Shown: positions 53,501 through 62,366, numbered from the stretch's first letter. The stretch: DNA of 64,000 bases from DATJLY01 sp035532935 (GCA_035532935.1 DATKQE010000075.1:8515-72514), one strand, 5' to 3'. A program made the numbers and translations. Notes: generated by a model from the letters alone, not told the origin.

Positions 53501-53524
53501 ATCGGGGCCCATATCGGGGCCCAT
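53501..53524. repeat. Tandem 12-base repeat in the cysD / mipA intergenic region
   Basis: Two perfect head-to-tail copies of ATCGGGGCCCAT are followed by a degenerate third beginning ATCAGGGA. They lie between the divergent starts of cysD and the MipA/OmpV gene. Each unit holds the palindrome GGGCCC. They may be a protein-binding site or simple slippage. Confidence 0.6.
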
Positions 53525-53558
53525 ATCAGGGATTGACGCTGGCCAAACACGAACCGGC

Positions 53559-54443
53559 ATGTTAGAGCCGCGGCCGGTTTCAGTCGGGGGGCTATTCTTG
53601 CCGATCTTTCTCAGAGCCGCCGTCGCAGCGGCGGCGATTCTGTTAGGGCTTGCGCCCCTGGCGCAGGCGGCAAGCGGAGACCTGCCACTGTTCGAGGTCG
53701 GCGTCCTCGCCGCGGGCGGCAGCTTTCCCGACTATCCGGCGTCGAGCCAGAGCCATTTCCACGCGCTGCCCCTGCCCTACATCATCTATCGCGGGCGGAA
53801 TCTCCAGCTCAGCGAGAACGCCGCGCGCGGCATCCTCTACGCCACGCCGGCGGTGAGCTTCGATGTCAGCGCCTCGGCCGCATTCCGATCGAGCCACGAC
53901 GATGCCGCGCGGCAGGGCATGCCCGGACTGGATTACATGGGCCAGGTCGGACCGCGCCTCAACGTACTGCTCGCGCGCGACGCAAGGTACGCCAAGATCG
54001 ATTTCGAGCTGCCGGTACGGGCGGTCGTGTCGACGGATTTCAGCTCGTTCGCGTTCCGCGGCTTCCTGATGGCACCGGAGGTCGCCTATACCCATGCCAA
54101 TTTCATGAACAGCGGCGGGCGCCTCAAGATCGGGATTGGACCGCAATTCGCGACCAGCCGGCTGATGCAATACTTCTACTCTGTGCAGCCGCAATACGTC
54201 GCCCCCGGGCGACCGCAATTCAACGCCTCGGGCGGCTATCTCGGCTCGCGGCTCGATATCACCTACCGCATTCCGCTCAATCAACGCATGAATCTGATCG
54301 CGCTGTTCGCGCCCGAACTCTACAAGGGCGCGACCAATTCAGGCAGCCCGCTGTTCAAGAAGGAATACGGCATCTCGGCGGCCGTGGCGCTCACCTTCTC
54401 GTTCTATCGCAGTGACGCGGTGGCGCGCGGCGAGCTCGAATGA
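53559..54443 (+). CDS. MipA/OmpV family outer-membrane protein
   Basis: A 294-residue outer-membrane barrel protein of the MipA/OmpV family. A signal sequence is seen around residues 14-38 ('RAAVAAAAILLGLAPLAQA'). 'FEVGVLAAGGSFPDYPASSQ' and 'HALPLPYIIYRGRNLQ' are the family opening, with 'ARGILYATPAVSFDVSASAA' after it. The last strand ends in a Phe-rich 'AVALTFSFYRS', although the extreme C-terminus is charged. TTG at 53598 with GGGGG six bases upstream is a serious alternative start, giving a better signal peptide. The family includes scaffolds for murein enzymes and porins. Confidence 0.82.
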   Translation: MLEPRPVSVGGLFLPIFLRAAVAAAAILLGLAPLAQAASGDLPLFEVGVLAAGGSFPDYPASSQSHFHALPLPYIIYRGRNLQLSENAARGILYATPAVSFDVSASAAFRSSHDDAARQGMPGLDYMGQVGPRLNVLLARDARYAKIDFELPVRAVVSTDFSSFAFRGFLMAPEVAYTHANFMNSGGRLKIGIGPQFATSRLMQYFYSVQPQYVAPGRPQFNASGGYLGSRLDITYRIPLNQRMNLIALFAPELYKGATNSGSPLFKKEYGISAAVALTFSFYRSDAVARGELE

Positions 54444-54464
54444 GGCGGCTGCGCCGCGTCGATC

Positions 54465-54809
54465 TCAATAGATGCAATCGAAATACCATCTGATGGTGTC
54501 GTGTTCGGGAGTCGCCCCGGCGATGCGTTGGGCCGAGACCAGGCGCGCATAGCGCGACCGCTCGGTGCAGAAGTCCTGCGCGCGCGTGCGCGGATCGGCC
54601 GACGACCCTGTCGTGATCACGAATTCCTCGGGATCGTCGAGCGCGGCCTCCGTGCCGGCGGCGGGTCGAGCCTCCGCCTTCGGCGCGGGCGCGATCGCCG
54701 CATCAGGGTCGGGCACGAAGATGCCCCAAGGCGACGACCACGAGACGCAACCCGAGAGAAACAAGGACGCGATCAGAACCAAGGGGCGCTGCACATCGGC
54801 CTCCACCAC
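54465..54809 (-). CDS. Small hypothetical lipoprotein
   Basis: A 114-residue protein with a lipoprotein signal: 'PLVLIASLFLSGC' puts the lipidated Cys near residue 21. A Pro/Ala-rich stretch (around 38-52) is followed by 'ARLVSAQRIAGATPEHDTIR' and a final C ('WYFDCIY'). Two cysteines near the end may form a disulfide. No domain is recognised. Three in-frame GTG codons (54809, 54806, 54794) compete; the last gives the shortest signal peptide. It converges on the MipA/OmpV gene. Confidence 0.68.
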   Translation of the reverse strand: MVEADVQRPLVLIASLFLSGCVSWSSPWGIFVPDPDAAIAPAPKAEARPAAGTEAALDDPEEFVITTGSSADPRTRAQDFCTERSRYARLVSAQRIAGATPEHDTIRWYFDCIY

Positions 54810-55005
54810 GAAGACGCCGCTCAGTCTATCCGATAGGCGCCGGCTTGCCAGCCCATGCCGGCATCACCGCGTCATCACGGACGATTGATTGGTCCTCCGC
54901 GATGAGAGAAGCTGAAATCGCCGGCAATTTGCGCCGGGATCGCAGGGTCGTCGTCCCGGCACGAATACGTTGCTCATCCACGCCACGCCTGCCTGGAGGC
55001 TTTCC

Positions 55006-56010
55006 ATGCCCGCGCAATGCCCGCCGCCGCGCCCCCAGTCCTATGACAAGGCGGTAGCCCTGGTTTTCCAGGGCGGCGGCGCGCTCGGCAGCTACCAGGC
55101 GGGGGTGTACGAGGCCTTGTCGGAATCGGAATATCTGCCCGACTGGGTGGCAGGGATTTCGATCGGCGCCGTCAACGCCGCCATCATTGCCGGCAACGCG
55201 CCCGAGCATCGCGTCGACCGCCTGCGCCGATTCTGGGAGGAGATTACCGGGCCGACGGCGCTGTGGCCGTCCCGAGGCGGCGAGGCGCATCGGCGGTGCA
55301 GCGCGCTCGCCGCGCTACTGTTCGGACAGCCCGGTTTCTTCGCGCCGTATGTCTTGCCGAAATGGTTCGGCACCTCTTCGCCAACGAGCTACTACGCGAC
55401 CGGCGCGTTGAAGAGTACGCTTGAGCGCCTCGTGGATTTCGACCGGATCAATGCCCGCGAGATGCGCTTCAGTGTCGGCGCCGTCAACGTGCGCACGGGC
55501 TGGTTTGCCTATTTCGACAACGCCGAGATCGCCATCCGTCCCAAGCATGTGATGGCGAGCGGCGCGCTGCCGCCCGGATTTCCCGCAGTCGAGATCGACG
55601 GCGAGCATTACTGGGACGGCGGCCTCGTCTCGAACACGCCACTGCAATACGTGGTCGAGTACGTGCCGCGCCGCAGCCGGCTCAGCTGCCAGGTCGATCT
55701 GTTCCACAGCCGGGGCGCCATTCCGACCAATCTCGAGGAAGTAAGCGAACGCGAGAAGGACATCCGCTACTCCAGCCGGACGCGTTGCGCGACACGCCCG
55801 AGGCGAGGTTCCTCTATAATTTCGGCTGCGTCACCACGATGGACGTCGCACAGCTCATCCATCGGCCACACGAACCGCAAGGCGCCGCCAAGGATTTCGA
55901 GTTCAGCCGCGCGACGATGCGCGCCCGCCGGGCGCAGGGACGCGCGGACGCGCGGACGCGCAAGCGACGCTCGTGGCCCCGCCGTGGCTCGCGCCGATGC
56001 CGCCGGAAGC
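55006..56010 (+). pseudogene. Patatin-like phospholipase (DUF3734 type), broken by a deletion and a frameshift
   Basis: A GGAGG box precedes an ATG that opens a good patatin: oxyanion loop 'FQGGGALGSYQAGVYEA' near residue 22, nucleophile 'GISIGAVN', and the catalytic dyad Asp in 'YWDGGLVSN'. After 'REKDIRYSSRTR' (near 55784) about 30 family residues are missing and the frame changes. The next part ('PEARFLYNFGCVTTMDVAQL', 'KDFEFSRATMRAR') is read in another frame. A tandem duplication of CGCGGACG at 55943-55958 shifts it again, so 'ATLVAPPWLAPMPPEA' returns in a third frame. The catalytic half could still be made, but the gene is most likely dead. Confidence 0.85.
55943..55958 (+). repeat. 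Eight-base tandem duplication inside the patatin pseudogene
   Basis: CGCGGACG occurs twice in a row. Removing one copy restores the family reading 'GRADAQATLVAP'. This is probably the slippage event that caused the second frameshift. Confidence 0.8.
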
Positions 56011-56235
56011 GGTCGGATTTGCCACGCTCGGCATCGCGCGCATCCTGCCGCATTCCGGTCCCGTCACCGTGGGTGCGCGCGTCATGATCCTGCCGGGCGC
56101 GGTCTTGCTCTGGCCGCTCCTCGTACGGCGCTGGCTGGTCGCCGGATGAGACGGCCGCATCGACGCTGGCATCGTCTGGCGTGGCTGGTCCTGCCCGCCC
56201 TCGCCGCGGTGCTGTTCGCGGCGGCGCCATCGTGA
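55997..56235 (+). pseudogene. Remnant of a small membrane protein gene
   Basis: Two short frames follow one another with an ATGA overlap at 56146. The first reads 'AVGFATLGIARILPHSGPV' and 'ILPGAVLLWPLLVRRWL', a membrane helix pair. The second starts 'MRRPHRRWHRLAWLVLPALA', another helix preceded by basic residues. The two parts look like one original protein of about 80-100 residues split by a frameshift. No function is known. The first frame is joined directly to the end of the patatin pseudogene, so a deletion may have fused them. Confidence 0.5.
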
Positions 56236-56251
56236 GCGAGGTCAAGGTGCG

Positions 56252-56566
56252 ATGAGTGCGGGATTCCGCGCGATCCCATGGAACCGCTACAAGCTGGCCT
56301 ACGACGCGGTGCTGGTGCTGGCGGTGTTTGCCGATCTCGGAACTTATTTCCAAGTCGGGCCGCCGCTGTGGCCCTCGGACAATCCGGTCAATCCGGAGAT
56401 TCAGGAAATGCGGGCGTTCGGGAGCTGCGCCTTTCTGATGCTGATGCTGATCCGCGTGCCGGCGGACTCGGGCCGCATCGGCGAGCGGCTGACGTTCACG
56501 AGCCGCGTCTGCGACGCCGCCGATCTGCACGAGTTCCGGGTCGCGGCCAGCGCGCTCGCGGATTGA
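56252..56566 (+). pseudogene. Truncated cytochrome b / ferric-reductase-like membrane protein fused to unrelated sequence
   Basis: The first 68 residues ('RAIPWNRYKLAYDAVLVLAV', 'EMRAFGSCAFLMLMLI') resemble the first membrane helices of Rieske/ferric-reductase-like transmembrane proteins. After 'LMLMLI' the expected 'CIGPLARLDRRFLPLLYNRR' is absent. An unrelated soluble tail, 'RVPADSGRIGERLTF' to 'AASALAD', follows instead. The full protein should be several hundred residues longer. The best reading is that a deletion left the start of one gene joined to the end of another. The family match is from memory of the pattern and is not certain. Confidence 0.45.
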
Positions 56567-56587
56567 AGTTTCGGGAGCTTGAGCAGC

Positions 56588-57877
56588 ATGGATGGCCAGG
56601 AGCGCGTTGATGCGGCACGAGCCGGGAGCGCCGAGGTGAAATCCCATCCGACGCCGGCCGGACCGCGCGATCCGCGGCTCGATTTCTTCCGCGGGATCGC
56701 GATGTTCATCATCTATATCGCGCATGCCCGCGGGAATTTTCTCTATGACTATATTCCGGCGCGCTACGGCATCAGCGACGCCGCCGACATGTTCGTGTTC
56801 GTGTCCGGCATGACCGCCGCGATCGCCTTCGGCGGCACCTTCGTCCGCCAGGGCTGGCTCATCGGCACCGCCCGGATCGCCTATCGCTGCCTGCAACTCT
56901 ACGCGGCCCAGATCGGCATGTTCTTCGCCGTGGCGGTGGTGGTGGTCCTGGGCACGCGCTGGTATGGCGACACCAACTACATCGAAGTCGCTCAGTTGCA
57001 GCGCTTCTTCTCGGACACCGGCAATGCGCTGGTGGGGCTGTTCACGCTGACTTATGTCCCGCACTACATCGACATCCTGCCGCTCTATATCGTGGCGCTG
57101 GCGATGGTGCCGGTGGCGATGGCGCTCGCGCGCATCCATCCGCTACTGGTGCCGGCGACGTCGATCGCGCTCTATGCCGCCGCCAATTTCTTTCAGCTCA
57201 ACCTTCCCGCCCATGCCGACAATCAGGCCGAATGGTATTTCGATCCGTTCGCCTGGCAGCTCATCTTCTTCACCGGATTTTCGCTGCGGCGCGGCTGGAT
57301 CAGGCTGCCGCTCGCGTCGCCGCCGCTGCTGGCGGCGAGCGTGGCGGTTCTGCTCGCCGGTCTCGGGGTCTCGCTGCCCTCGGTGTTCGAGCGGGTGCCG
57401 CCGCTCGACTGGCTCCGAGTCTGGATCGCGCATCACACCGACAAGACCTATCTCGATCTCCTGCAATACGTCCATTTTCTCGCCTCGGCCCATGTCGCGG
57501 TGGCGCTGCTGAAGGGTCGCGAACGGCTCCTGTCCACGGCGCCGATCCGGCCGCTCGTCAAATGCGGGCAGCAGGCACTGTCGATCTTCACGTCGGGCAT
57601 GGTGCTGTCCTATGTCAGCGGGATGGTGTTCGACCACGCCGGCACCGGCGCGGCGGTCCAGATCGCGGTCAACGCCGCGACGTTCGCGCTGCTTTTCGCC
57701 ATTGCCTATGGCGTGGCGTGGTTCAAGAATGCGCCCTGGAAGGGCCGCAACGTCGCGGCGCTGGCGACGGCGAGCGCCTTCGTGGTGCTCGTCGCGGGGA
57801 GCAGCGGCGCGCGCACCGTGGACGGCAGTATGCGCGTTCTCCCCGCAATTTCGGCGGCAATGGTGCCACGATGTTGA
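56588..57877 (+). CDS. opgC: OpgC-like membrane protein (glucan modification)
   Basis: A 429-residue integral membrane protein with about ten hydrophobic helices. The OpgC motif 'PRLDFFRGIAMFIIYIAH' is near residue 30, and 'DAADMFVFVSGMTAAIAFGG' and 'WYFDPFAWQLIFFTGFSLRRG' follow. OpgC transfers succinyl groups to osmoregulated periplasmic glucans in related bacteria. No glucan synthase genes (opgG/opgH) lie nearby. A TTG three codons upstream is also possible. Its last codons overlap the start of the TPR protein gene by seven bases. It is intact although the DNA just upstream is decayed. Confidence 0.87.
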   Translation: MDGQERVDAARAGSAEVKSHPTPAGPRDPRLDFFRGIAMFIIYIAHARGNFLYDYIPARYGISDAADMFVFVSGMTAAIAFGGTFVRQGWLIGTARIAYRCLQLYAAQIGMFFAVAVVVVLGTRWYGDTNYIEVAQLQRFFSDTGNALVGLFTLTYVPHYIDILPLYIVALAMVPVAMALARIHPLLVPATSIALYAAANFFQLNLPAHADNQAEWYFDPFAWQLIFFTGFSLRRGWIRLPLASPPLLAASVAVLLAGLGVSLPSVFERVPPLDWLRVWIAHHTDKTYLDLLQYVHFLASAHVAVALLKGRERLLSTAPIRPLVKCGQQALSIFTSGMVLSYVSGMVFDHAGTGAAVQIAVNAATFALLFAIAYGVAWFKNAPWKGRNVAALATASAFVVLVAGSSGARTVDGSMRVLPAISAAMVPRC

Positions 57878-59238
57878 GCGATCAGCACGGCCTTGCGGTG
57901 ACGGCGTCGACGGCGGAATCGGCGGCGCGGCTCGACGCGACGATCACCGCCTATTGCGGCTTCAAGCTCGATACCGGCGACCGGCTGCGCGCGACGCTCG
58001 CCGGCGATCCGCACGTCGTCTTCGGCCACATCCTCTACGGCTATTTCATGCTGCTGCTGGTGAAGCGCGAACTCGTCGCGCGCGCCCGCGAGGCGGCGGA
58101 CGCTGCGGCCGCTTCCATGCGCGCGGTCGGTTCAACGCCGCGCGAGGCGATGCACCTTCGAGCGCTCGAGGCCTGGATCCGGCGCGATCTCGACGCCGCC
58201 ACCGTCATTCTCGAGACGATCCTCGTGGCATATCCCCACGACATCGTCGCACTCAAGCTCGTCCAGTATCTGCTGTTCTATGCCGGCGATTGGACGCGCA
58301 TGCACGGCACCGTTTCCGGCGCGGTCGCCGCCTGGGACGACACCGTCCCCGGCTACGGCTTTGCGCTCGGCTGCCACGCCTTCGGGCTCGAGGAATGCGG
58401 CGAATACGATGCCGCCGAGCGCGTCGGCAAGCGCGCCATCGAACGCGAGCCGGCCGACATCTGGGGCGCACACGCCGTCGCCCACGTGTTCGAGATGCAG
58501 GACCGCGCTCAGGACGGGCTGCGCTGGATCGACGGCTTGGCGCCGCAGTGGCGGGACGCGAACAATTTCGCATTCCACGTGTGGTGGCATCGCTGTCTCT
58601 TCCTGCTAGCGGAGGGACGCTTCGACGAGGCGCTGGCGCGCTACGACGGCGAGGTCCGCGCCGATTCGACCGACGAGCATCTCGACATCGTCAATGCCGT
58701 GTCACTGCTGTGGCGCTTCGAACAGGCGGGCGTTCCCGTCGGCGCGCGCTGGGACGAACTGGCGGCGCGCGCGGCCGCCCGGCTCGACGATCACATGCTG
58801 GTGTTCAGCGACACGCATTTCGCGATGGCGCTGGCGGCGGCAGGGACGCCGGAAGATTTCACGCGCTGGTGCCAATCGAGCACGCGCTTCGCGACCGCGG
58901 CCAAGGAAAGCCAGGCGGCGGTGATGTCGGCGGCGGGGCTCGTGCTCGCCGAGGCCGCGCAGGCGCATCGCTCGGGCGCGTTCGCATGCGCCGTCGATCT
59001 GCTCCTGCCGGTGCGCGCCGCGATCCACCGGATCGGCGGCAGCCATGCCCAGCGCGACCTGTTCGAACAATTGCTGATCGACGCCGCGGTCAAGGCGGAA
59101 CGATGGGACACCGCCCGCGAATTATTGCAGGAGCGGCTCGCGGCACGGCCGGGCAATGTCTGGGGCCGGACGGAGCTGCGGCGGATCGAGACGCGGCGCC
59201 TCCATCCGCCGGCTCAGGGGCGACGCGGCGTCACTTGA
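57871..59238 (+). CDS. TPR-repeat protein, TTC38-like
   Basis: A 455-residue, wholly helical protein. 'AHVVFGHILYGYFMLLL'-type helices near residue 50, 'REAMHLRALEAWIRRDLDAA' and 'FALGCHAFGLEECGEYDAAE' are typical of TTC38/tetratricopeptide proteins, and 'RWIDGLAPQWRDANNFAFHV' with 'VWWHRCLFLLAEGRFDEAL' follow. There is no signal peptide, so it is predicted to be cytoplasmic. The start overlaps the opgC stop (ATG at 57871), so both are translated together. Its stop region overlaps the convergent binding-protein gene by eight bases. Its partner or role is unknown. Confidence 0.83.
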   Translation: MLSDQHGLAVTASTAESAARLDATITAYCGFKLDTGDRLRATLAGDPHVVFGHILYGYFMLLLVKRELVARAREAADAAAASMRAVGSTPREAMHLRALEAWIRRDLDAATVILETILVAYPHDIVALKLVQYLLFYAGDWTRMHGTVSGAVAAWDDTVPGYGFALGCHAFGLEECGEYDAAERVGKRAIEREPADIWGAHAVAHVFEMQDRAQDGLRWIDGLAPQWRDANNFAFHVWWHRCLFLLAEGRFDEALARYDGEVRADSTDEHLDIVNAVSLLWRFEQAGVPVGARWDELAARAAARLDDHMLVFSDTHFAMALAAAGTPEDFTRWCQSSTRFATAAKESQAAVMSAAGLVLAEAAQAHRSGAFACAVDLLLPVRAAIHRIGGSHAQRDLFEQLLIDAAVKAERWDTARELLQERLAARPGNVWGRTELRRIETRRLHPPAQGRRGVT

Positions 59239-60247
59239 GCCGCCGGGCCGCCTCCGTGGCGAGACTCATATCGACATAAGGCTTCACGTCGAGAGGCTTG
59301 GGCAGGAAGCCGAGCTGATGCTGCACATCGACGTTCTTCTGCAAGGCGGCAACGTCAACCTGCGCGCGCGGGTCGCGGTAATAGTCCCGCCCCGTGAACG
59401 CCCAGCTCGCGAACCGCTCCGGTGGAATCTTGACGAACTTCGAGACCGCCGCGATCGCCGCGTCGTGATTGGCGGGATCGAGGTACCAGCGGAGCGCGCG
59501 CAGATAGTCTTCCAGGAAATCGACCACCGCCGCGCGGTTCTTGTGCAGGAACGCGTCGGACGCGGTCAACATGGAAATCTCGGCCGGCCCCATCGCATCG
59601 CGCGAGGTAAAGAGCGTGCGCGCCGACGACTGGAGCTGCGGCGCGAGATAGAACGGCAGCACCGAAATGATCAGATCCGCCTTGTGCTCCTCGAGCATGG
59701 CATTCATGTTGGGAAACGCGACTTCGACCGTGGTGATGTCGGTTTTGTCGTCGAGCCCGTTCCGGCGCAGCATGATGCGCACCGGCAGGTCGCCGATGCT
59801 GCCGGCGGCGTTGGTCGCGAACACTTTGCCCTTGAGATCCTTGATCGAGCTTATGCCGCTGTCCTTGCGGACCATGTACTGCGTCGTGAAATGGCCGCCG
59901 ACCCCGTCGCGGTCCTCGTCGGCAAAGATGCGGAGATGGGTCATGCCGCCGTTCTCGACCGCGAGCGCGAAGGAGGAGTAGCCGAACGGCGCCACGTCGA
60001 GTTCCCCCGCAGCGAGCGCGGAGATGAGCAGCGGACTGCCCTGGTAGCGTATCGGCTCGAGCACGTAGGATTTCCCGAGATGCCGGGCGATGCCGTCCTG
60101 GGGAAAGAGGATGGGCGTGATCTCGGCGGGAACGAGCAGCCAGCCGATGCGTATCTTCAACGGTTCCGCGCCGCGCGACGATGGCGGGAGCAGCACCGCC
60201 AGCGCCGCGGCAAAGAGAAGCGACAGAATCGGTCGTCGTGAGTGCAT
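59231..60247 (-). CDS. NMT1/SsuA-like periplasmic binding protein
   Basis: A 338-residue binding protein. The signal peptide is 'MHSRRPILSLLFAAALAVLL' and ends near residue 27. 'EPLKIRIGWLLVPAEITPIL' and 'APFGYSSFALAVENGG' are the NMT1/SsuA lobe-1 segments; 'KGKVFATNAAGSIGDLPVRI' is the lobe-2 signature. It would bind a sulfonate, nitrile, aromatic acid or similar ligand. No permease or ATPase genes are adjacent, in contrast to the importer at 12677-15230. It follows the broken TauD-like gene, which supports a sulfonate-type ligand. Confidence 0.86.
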   Translation of the reverse strand: MHSRRPILSLLFAAALAVLLPPSSRGAEPLKIRIGWLLVPAEITPILFPQDGIARHLGKSYVLEPIRYQGSPLLISALAAGELDVAPFGYSSFALAVENGGMTHLRIFADEDRDGVGGHFTTQYMVRKDSGISSIKDLKGKVFATNAAGSIGDLPVRIMLRRNGLDDKTDITTVEVAFPNMNAMLEEHKADLIISVLPFYLAPQLQSSARTLFTSRDAMGPAEISMLTASDAFLHKNRAAVVDFLEDYLRALRWYLDPANHDAAIAAVSKFVKIPPERFASWAFTGRDYYRDPRAQVDVAALQKNVDVQHQLGFLPKPLDVKPYVDMSLATEAARRLK

Positions 60248-60302
60248 GGAAACCTCGTGAGGTGAGCGGTATCGGCTGCCCGTTCGGCGCGAGGATGCGT
60301 CG

Positions 60303-61179
60303 CTAGGCCGGCCGGTCGCCGCGAATGGTGACGCGCTGCATCGTCCGCCGCGCGGGGTAATGGCCGTTGGCAGCATAATGCTGCGTCGAGCGGTTGTCCC
60401 GGAACACCATTGAATTTGGCTCCCAATGGAAGCGGAACTGGTATTCCGGGATATGCGGCTGCGCACACAGAAAATCGCGCGGCGCGCGGCTCTCGTCCTC
60501 GCGCATGCCCTTGATCGCCACGGTGAACCGCGTGTTGACGAAGAGCGCCCTCTTGCCCGACACCGGATGCGTGCGCACCACCGGACGGACGGGATTGGGC
60601 AGTTCCTCCTCCATCTTCGTCGGCTTTTCATGCCGCTCGGCGATCACCAGCGCGTCGAACTGGCGCCGGAAATTCCTGAAATCGTGGATGGCCTCGAGCC
60701 CGGACAGGAAGGGCTGCATCTTGTCGCTCAGCCCGTCATAGGCGGCGCACATGTCCGCCCACACCGTGTCGCCGCCCAACTCGGGTGCGGATGCAGCGCA
60801 GGATCGGGCCCATGGGTGGCGTCGCGCGGAAGGTCTCGTCCGAATGCCAGACATCGGTCGTGAATACCGGATTGTCCTTGTGGTTGTCGAGCACAAGAAT
60901 TTCAGGATAGCCGTCGAGATGCGGCACGAAGGGAGGAACCGTCAGCTCACCGAACAGGCGGCCGAACGCGACATGCTGTTCGGGCGTGATGTTCACGTCG
61001 CGGAAATAGACCACCTTGTGCTCGACGCGCGCGTCGTAGACGGCGGCGGCCGTCGTCGGATCGATCGGGCGGGAAAAATCGACGCCACGCAACTCGGCAG
61101 CGGTGGTGGCGCCGCGCCTGATGATCTCGACCGGCGCGGGCGATGATGCCGCGTGCAAACGTTCAGCCGTCCGTGCCAT
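60303..61179 (-). pseudogene. TauD/TfdA-type 2-oxoglutarate dioxygenase with a frameshift
   Basis: The two halves of one TauD-family protein lie in different frames. The 5' half (61179 to about 60784) has 'RGVDFSRPIDPTTAAAVYDA' and the iron ligands in 'VWHSDETFRATPPMG'. The 3' half (about 60783 to 60303) has 'PELGGDTVWADMCAAYDGL', 'HPVSGKRALFVNTRFT', the distal His region 'RSTQHYA' and the closing 'MQRVTIRGDRP'. The break at 60783 equals a loss of two bases (or 2+3n). All other parts are intact, so a recent mutation or a sequencing error is likely. The family hydroxylates taurine, 2,4-D or similar substrates. Confidence 0.88.
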
Positions 61180-61266
61180 CGGGCCGCCCCGTCCTTGACC
61201 TTGGCTCCTGCGGCGGATGGTCGCGCCCCGCGGCGGTCGCGTCAGGATCGGGCGGCGCCCTGCCCC

Positions 61267-61452
61267 TTACTCGGCGGCCTGATAGGCCAGGGAATATTGC
61301 GGATCGAGTCCGTAGGGCATGAAGTCTTGCGCGCGGAAAACCATCGCGACAAGGACGACCACGGCCAAGGCCAGCGCGACCGCGGCAAGACCCGCATTGA
61401 GACGCGCGCAGAACGCGTCGATGCGGCCGGCAATGAGCTTCACTTGCTCCAT
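61267..61452 (-). CDS. Small single-helix membrane protein
   Basis: A 61-residue frame starting MEQVKLIAGRIDAF. One strong hydrophobic helix spans about residues 20-39 ('GLAAVALALAVVVLVAMVF'). A polar tail 'RAQDFMPYGLDPQYSLAYQ' follows. No domain is recognised. It lies 95 bases after the amidohydrolase stop on the same strand, and 87 bases before the TauD-like gene. It may be an accessory protein, or a chance frame with membrane character. Confidence 0.5.
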   Translation of the reverse strand: MEQVKLIAGRIDAFCARLNAGLAAVALALAVVVLVAMVFRAQDFMPYGLDPQYSLAYQAAE

Positions 61453-61547
61453 GTTCCACCCATGGGCGCGGTTTTTGGCGCCTCTTGGGGTTACATGGCC
61501 GGGAAGAAGGACAGGCCAAATTCGGGGGATTACGTAAGGGCTTGCCC

Positions 61548-62366
61548 TTATGCCGCCGGCAGGTTCCAGCCGATCCAGTCGCACAGCGCGCGGCCCATGA
61601 CCAACTCCTTGTCGGCCAGCGACAGAAATGGCAGTTCCTCGGTGAACAGCGTCGCGCACTGGCGCCACGAGCACGGCATGCGCGTGATGTCGGTGCCCCA
61701 GAACATCCGCCGCGGGCCGAACGCGTCGTAGATCTGGCGGAGATAGGCATGGATGTTGCGATAGGGATAGGCCTCGCTCGAGGTGCCGGGCGCCGCCGTC
61801 GCCTTGACCGCGACATGGGGAAAGCGGGCCAGCGCGAGCAGTTCGGGCAGCTTGGCGAAGGCCGCCGCATCCTTGGCGCCCGGGACCGCCGCCAGATGAT
61901 CGACGATGAGGCGCAGCCCCGGATGACGCCCGGCGACTTGGCCGATCACCGGCAGAAAATCGGCCGCCGCCAGCGCGACCGGCAGCCCCGCGCGCTCGGC
62001 TTCAGGCCACAGCCAGTCCATCGTCCCGTCGATCATCCACTCCTTCTGATGCGGCTGCAGGAAAGTGAAGCGCAAACCCAGCATCCCCGGACGCTCCTTC
62101 CAGGTCGCGACCAACGACCGGCTGGCGGGATCGTCGAGCGCGAACCGCCCCAGCACCGCGAGCCGGCCGGGATGGCGGCGCGCTGCCGCGACGGCGACCT
62201 CGACGGCATTCGGATCCCAGCTCGGCGGGTGGATGAGCGCCGCATCGACGCCGGCCGCGTCCATTTCCTTGAGCAATTGCTCCGCTGAAAAGGCCGGAAC
62301 CTGGCGATGCACGCCGTTGGGCGTGCCGCCCGACCAGATATGGACCTGCGCATCGACGATCAGCAT
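61548..62366 (-). CDS. Amidohydrolase 2 family protein (PDC hydrolase-like)
   Basis: A 272-residue TIM-barrel hydrolase. The opening 'MLIVDAQVHIWSGG' gives the first metal-side residues, 'RFTFLQPHQKEWMIDGTMDW' and 'LIVDHLAAVPGA' the central strands, and 'FWGTDITRMP' the late catalytic Asp. Related proteins hydrolyse lactones such as 2-pyrone-4,6-dicarboxylate or decarboxylate aromatic acids. The ATG at 62366 is set by the family start. It is divergent from the VanA-like oxygenase gene, and similar genes lie at both ends of the window. Confidence 0.83.
   Translation of the reverse strand: MLIVDAQVHIWSGGTPNGVHRQVPAFSAEQLLKEMDAAGVDAALIHPPSWDPNAVEVAVAAARRHPGRLAVLGRFALDDPASRSLVATWKERPGMLGLRFTFLQPHQKEWMIDGTMDWLWPEAERAGLPVALAAADFLPVIGQVAGRHPGLRLIVDHLAAVPGAKDAAAFAKLPELLALARFPHVAVKATAAPGTSSEAYPYRNIHAYLRQIYDAFGPRRMFWGTDITRMPCSWRQCATLFTEELPFLSLADKELVMGRALCDWIGWNLPAA

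Noticed and set aside
53397..53558. N-terminal extension of the MipA/OmpV protein including a GPIS repeat
   Set aside because: The frame is open from 53397, but it is simply the 12-base DNA repeat translated. It precedes a normal signal peptide and has no ribosome site.
54810..55005. Additional small gene in the gap before the patatin pseudogene
   Set aside because: The only minus-strand frame there is antisense to the patatin start and has no ribosome site or family resemblance; nothing else was seen in this gap.
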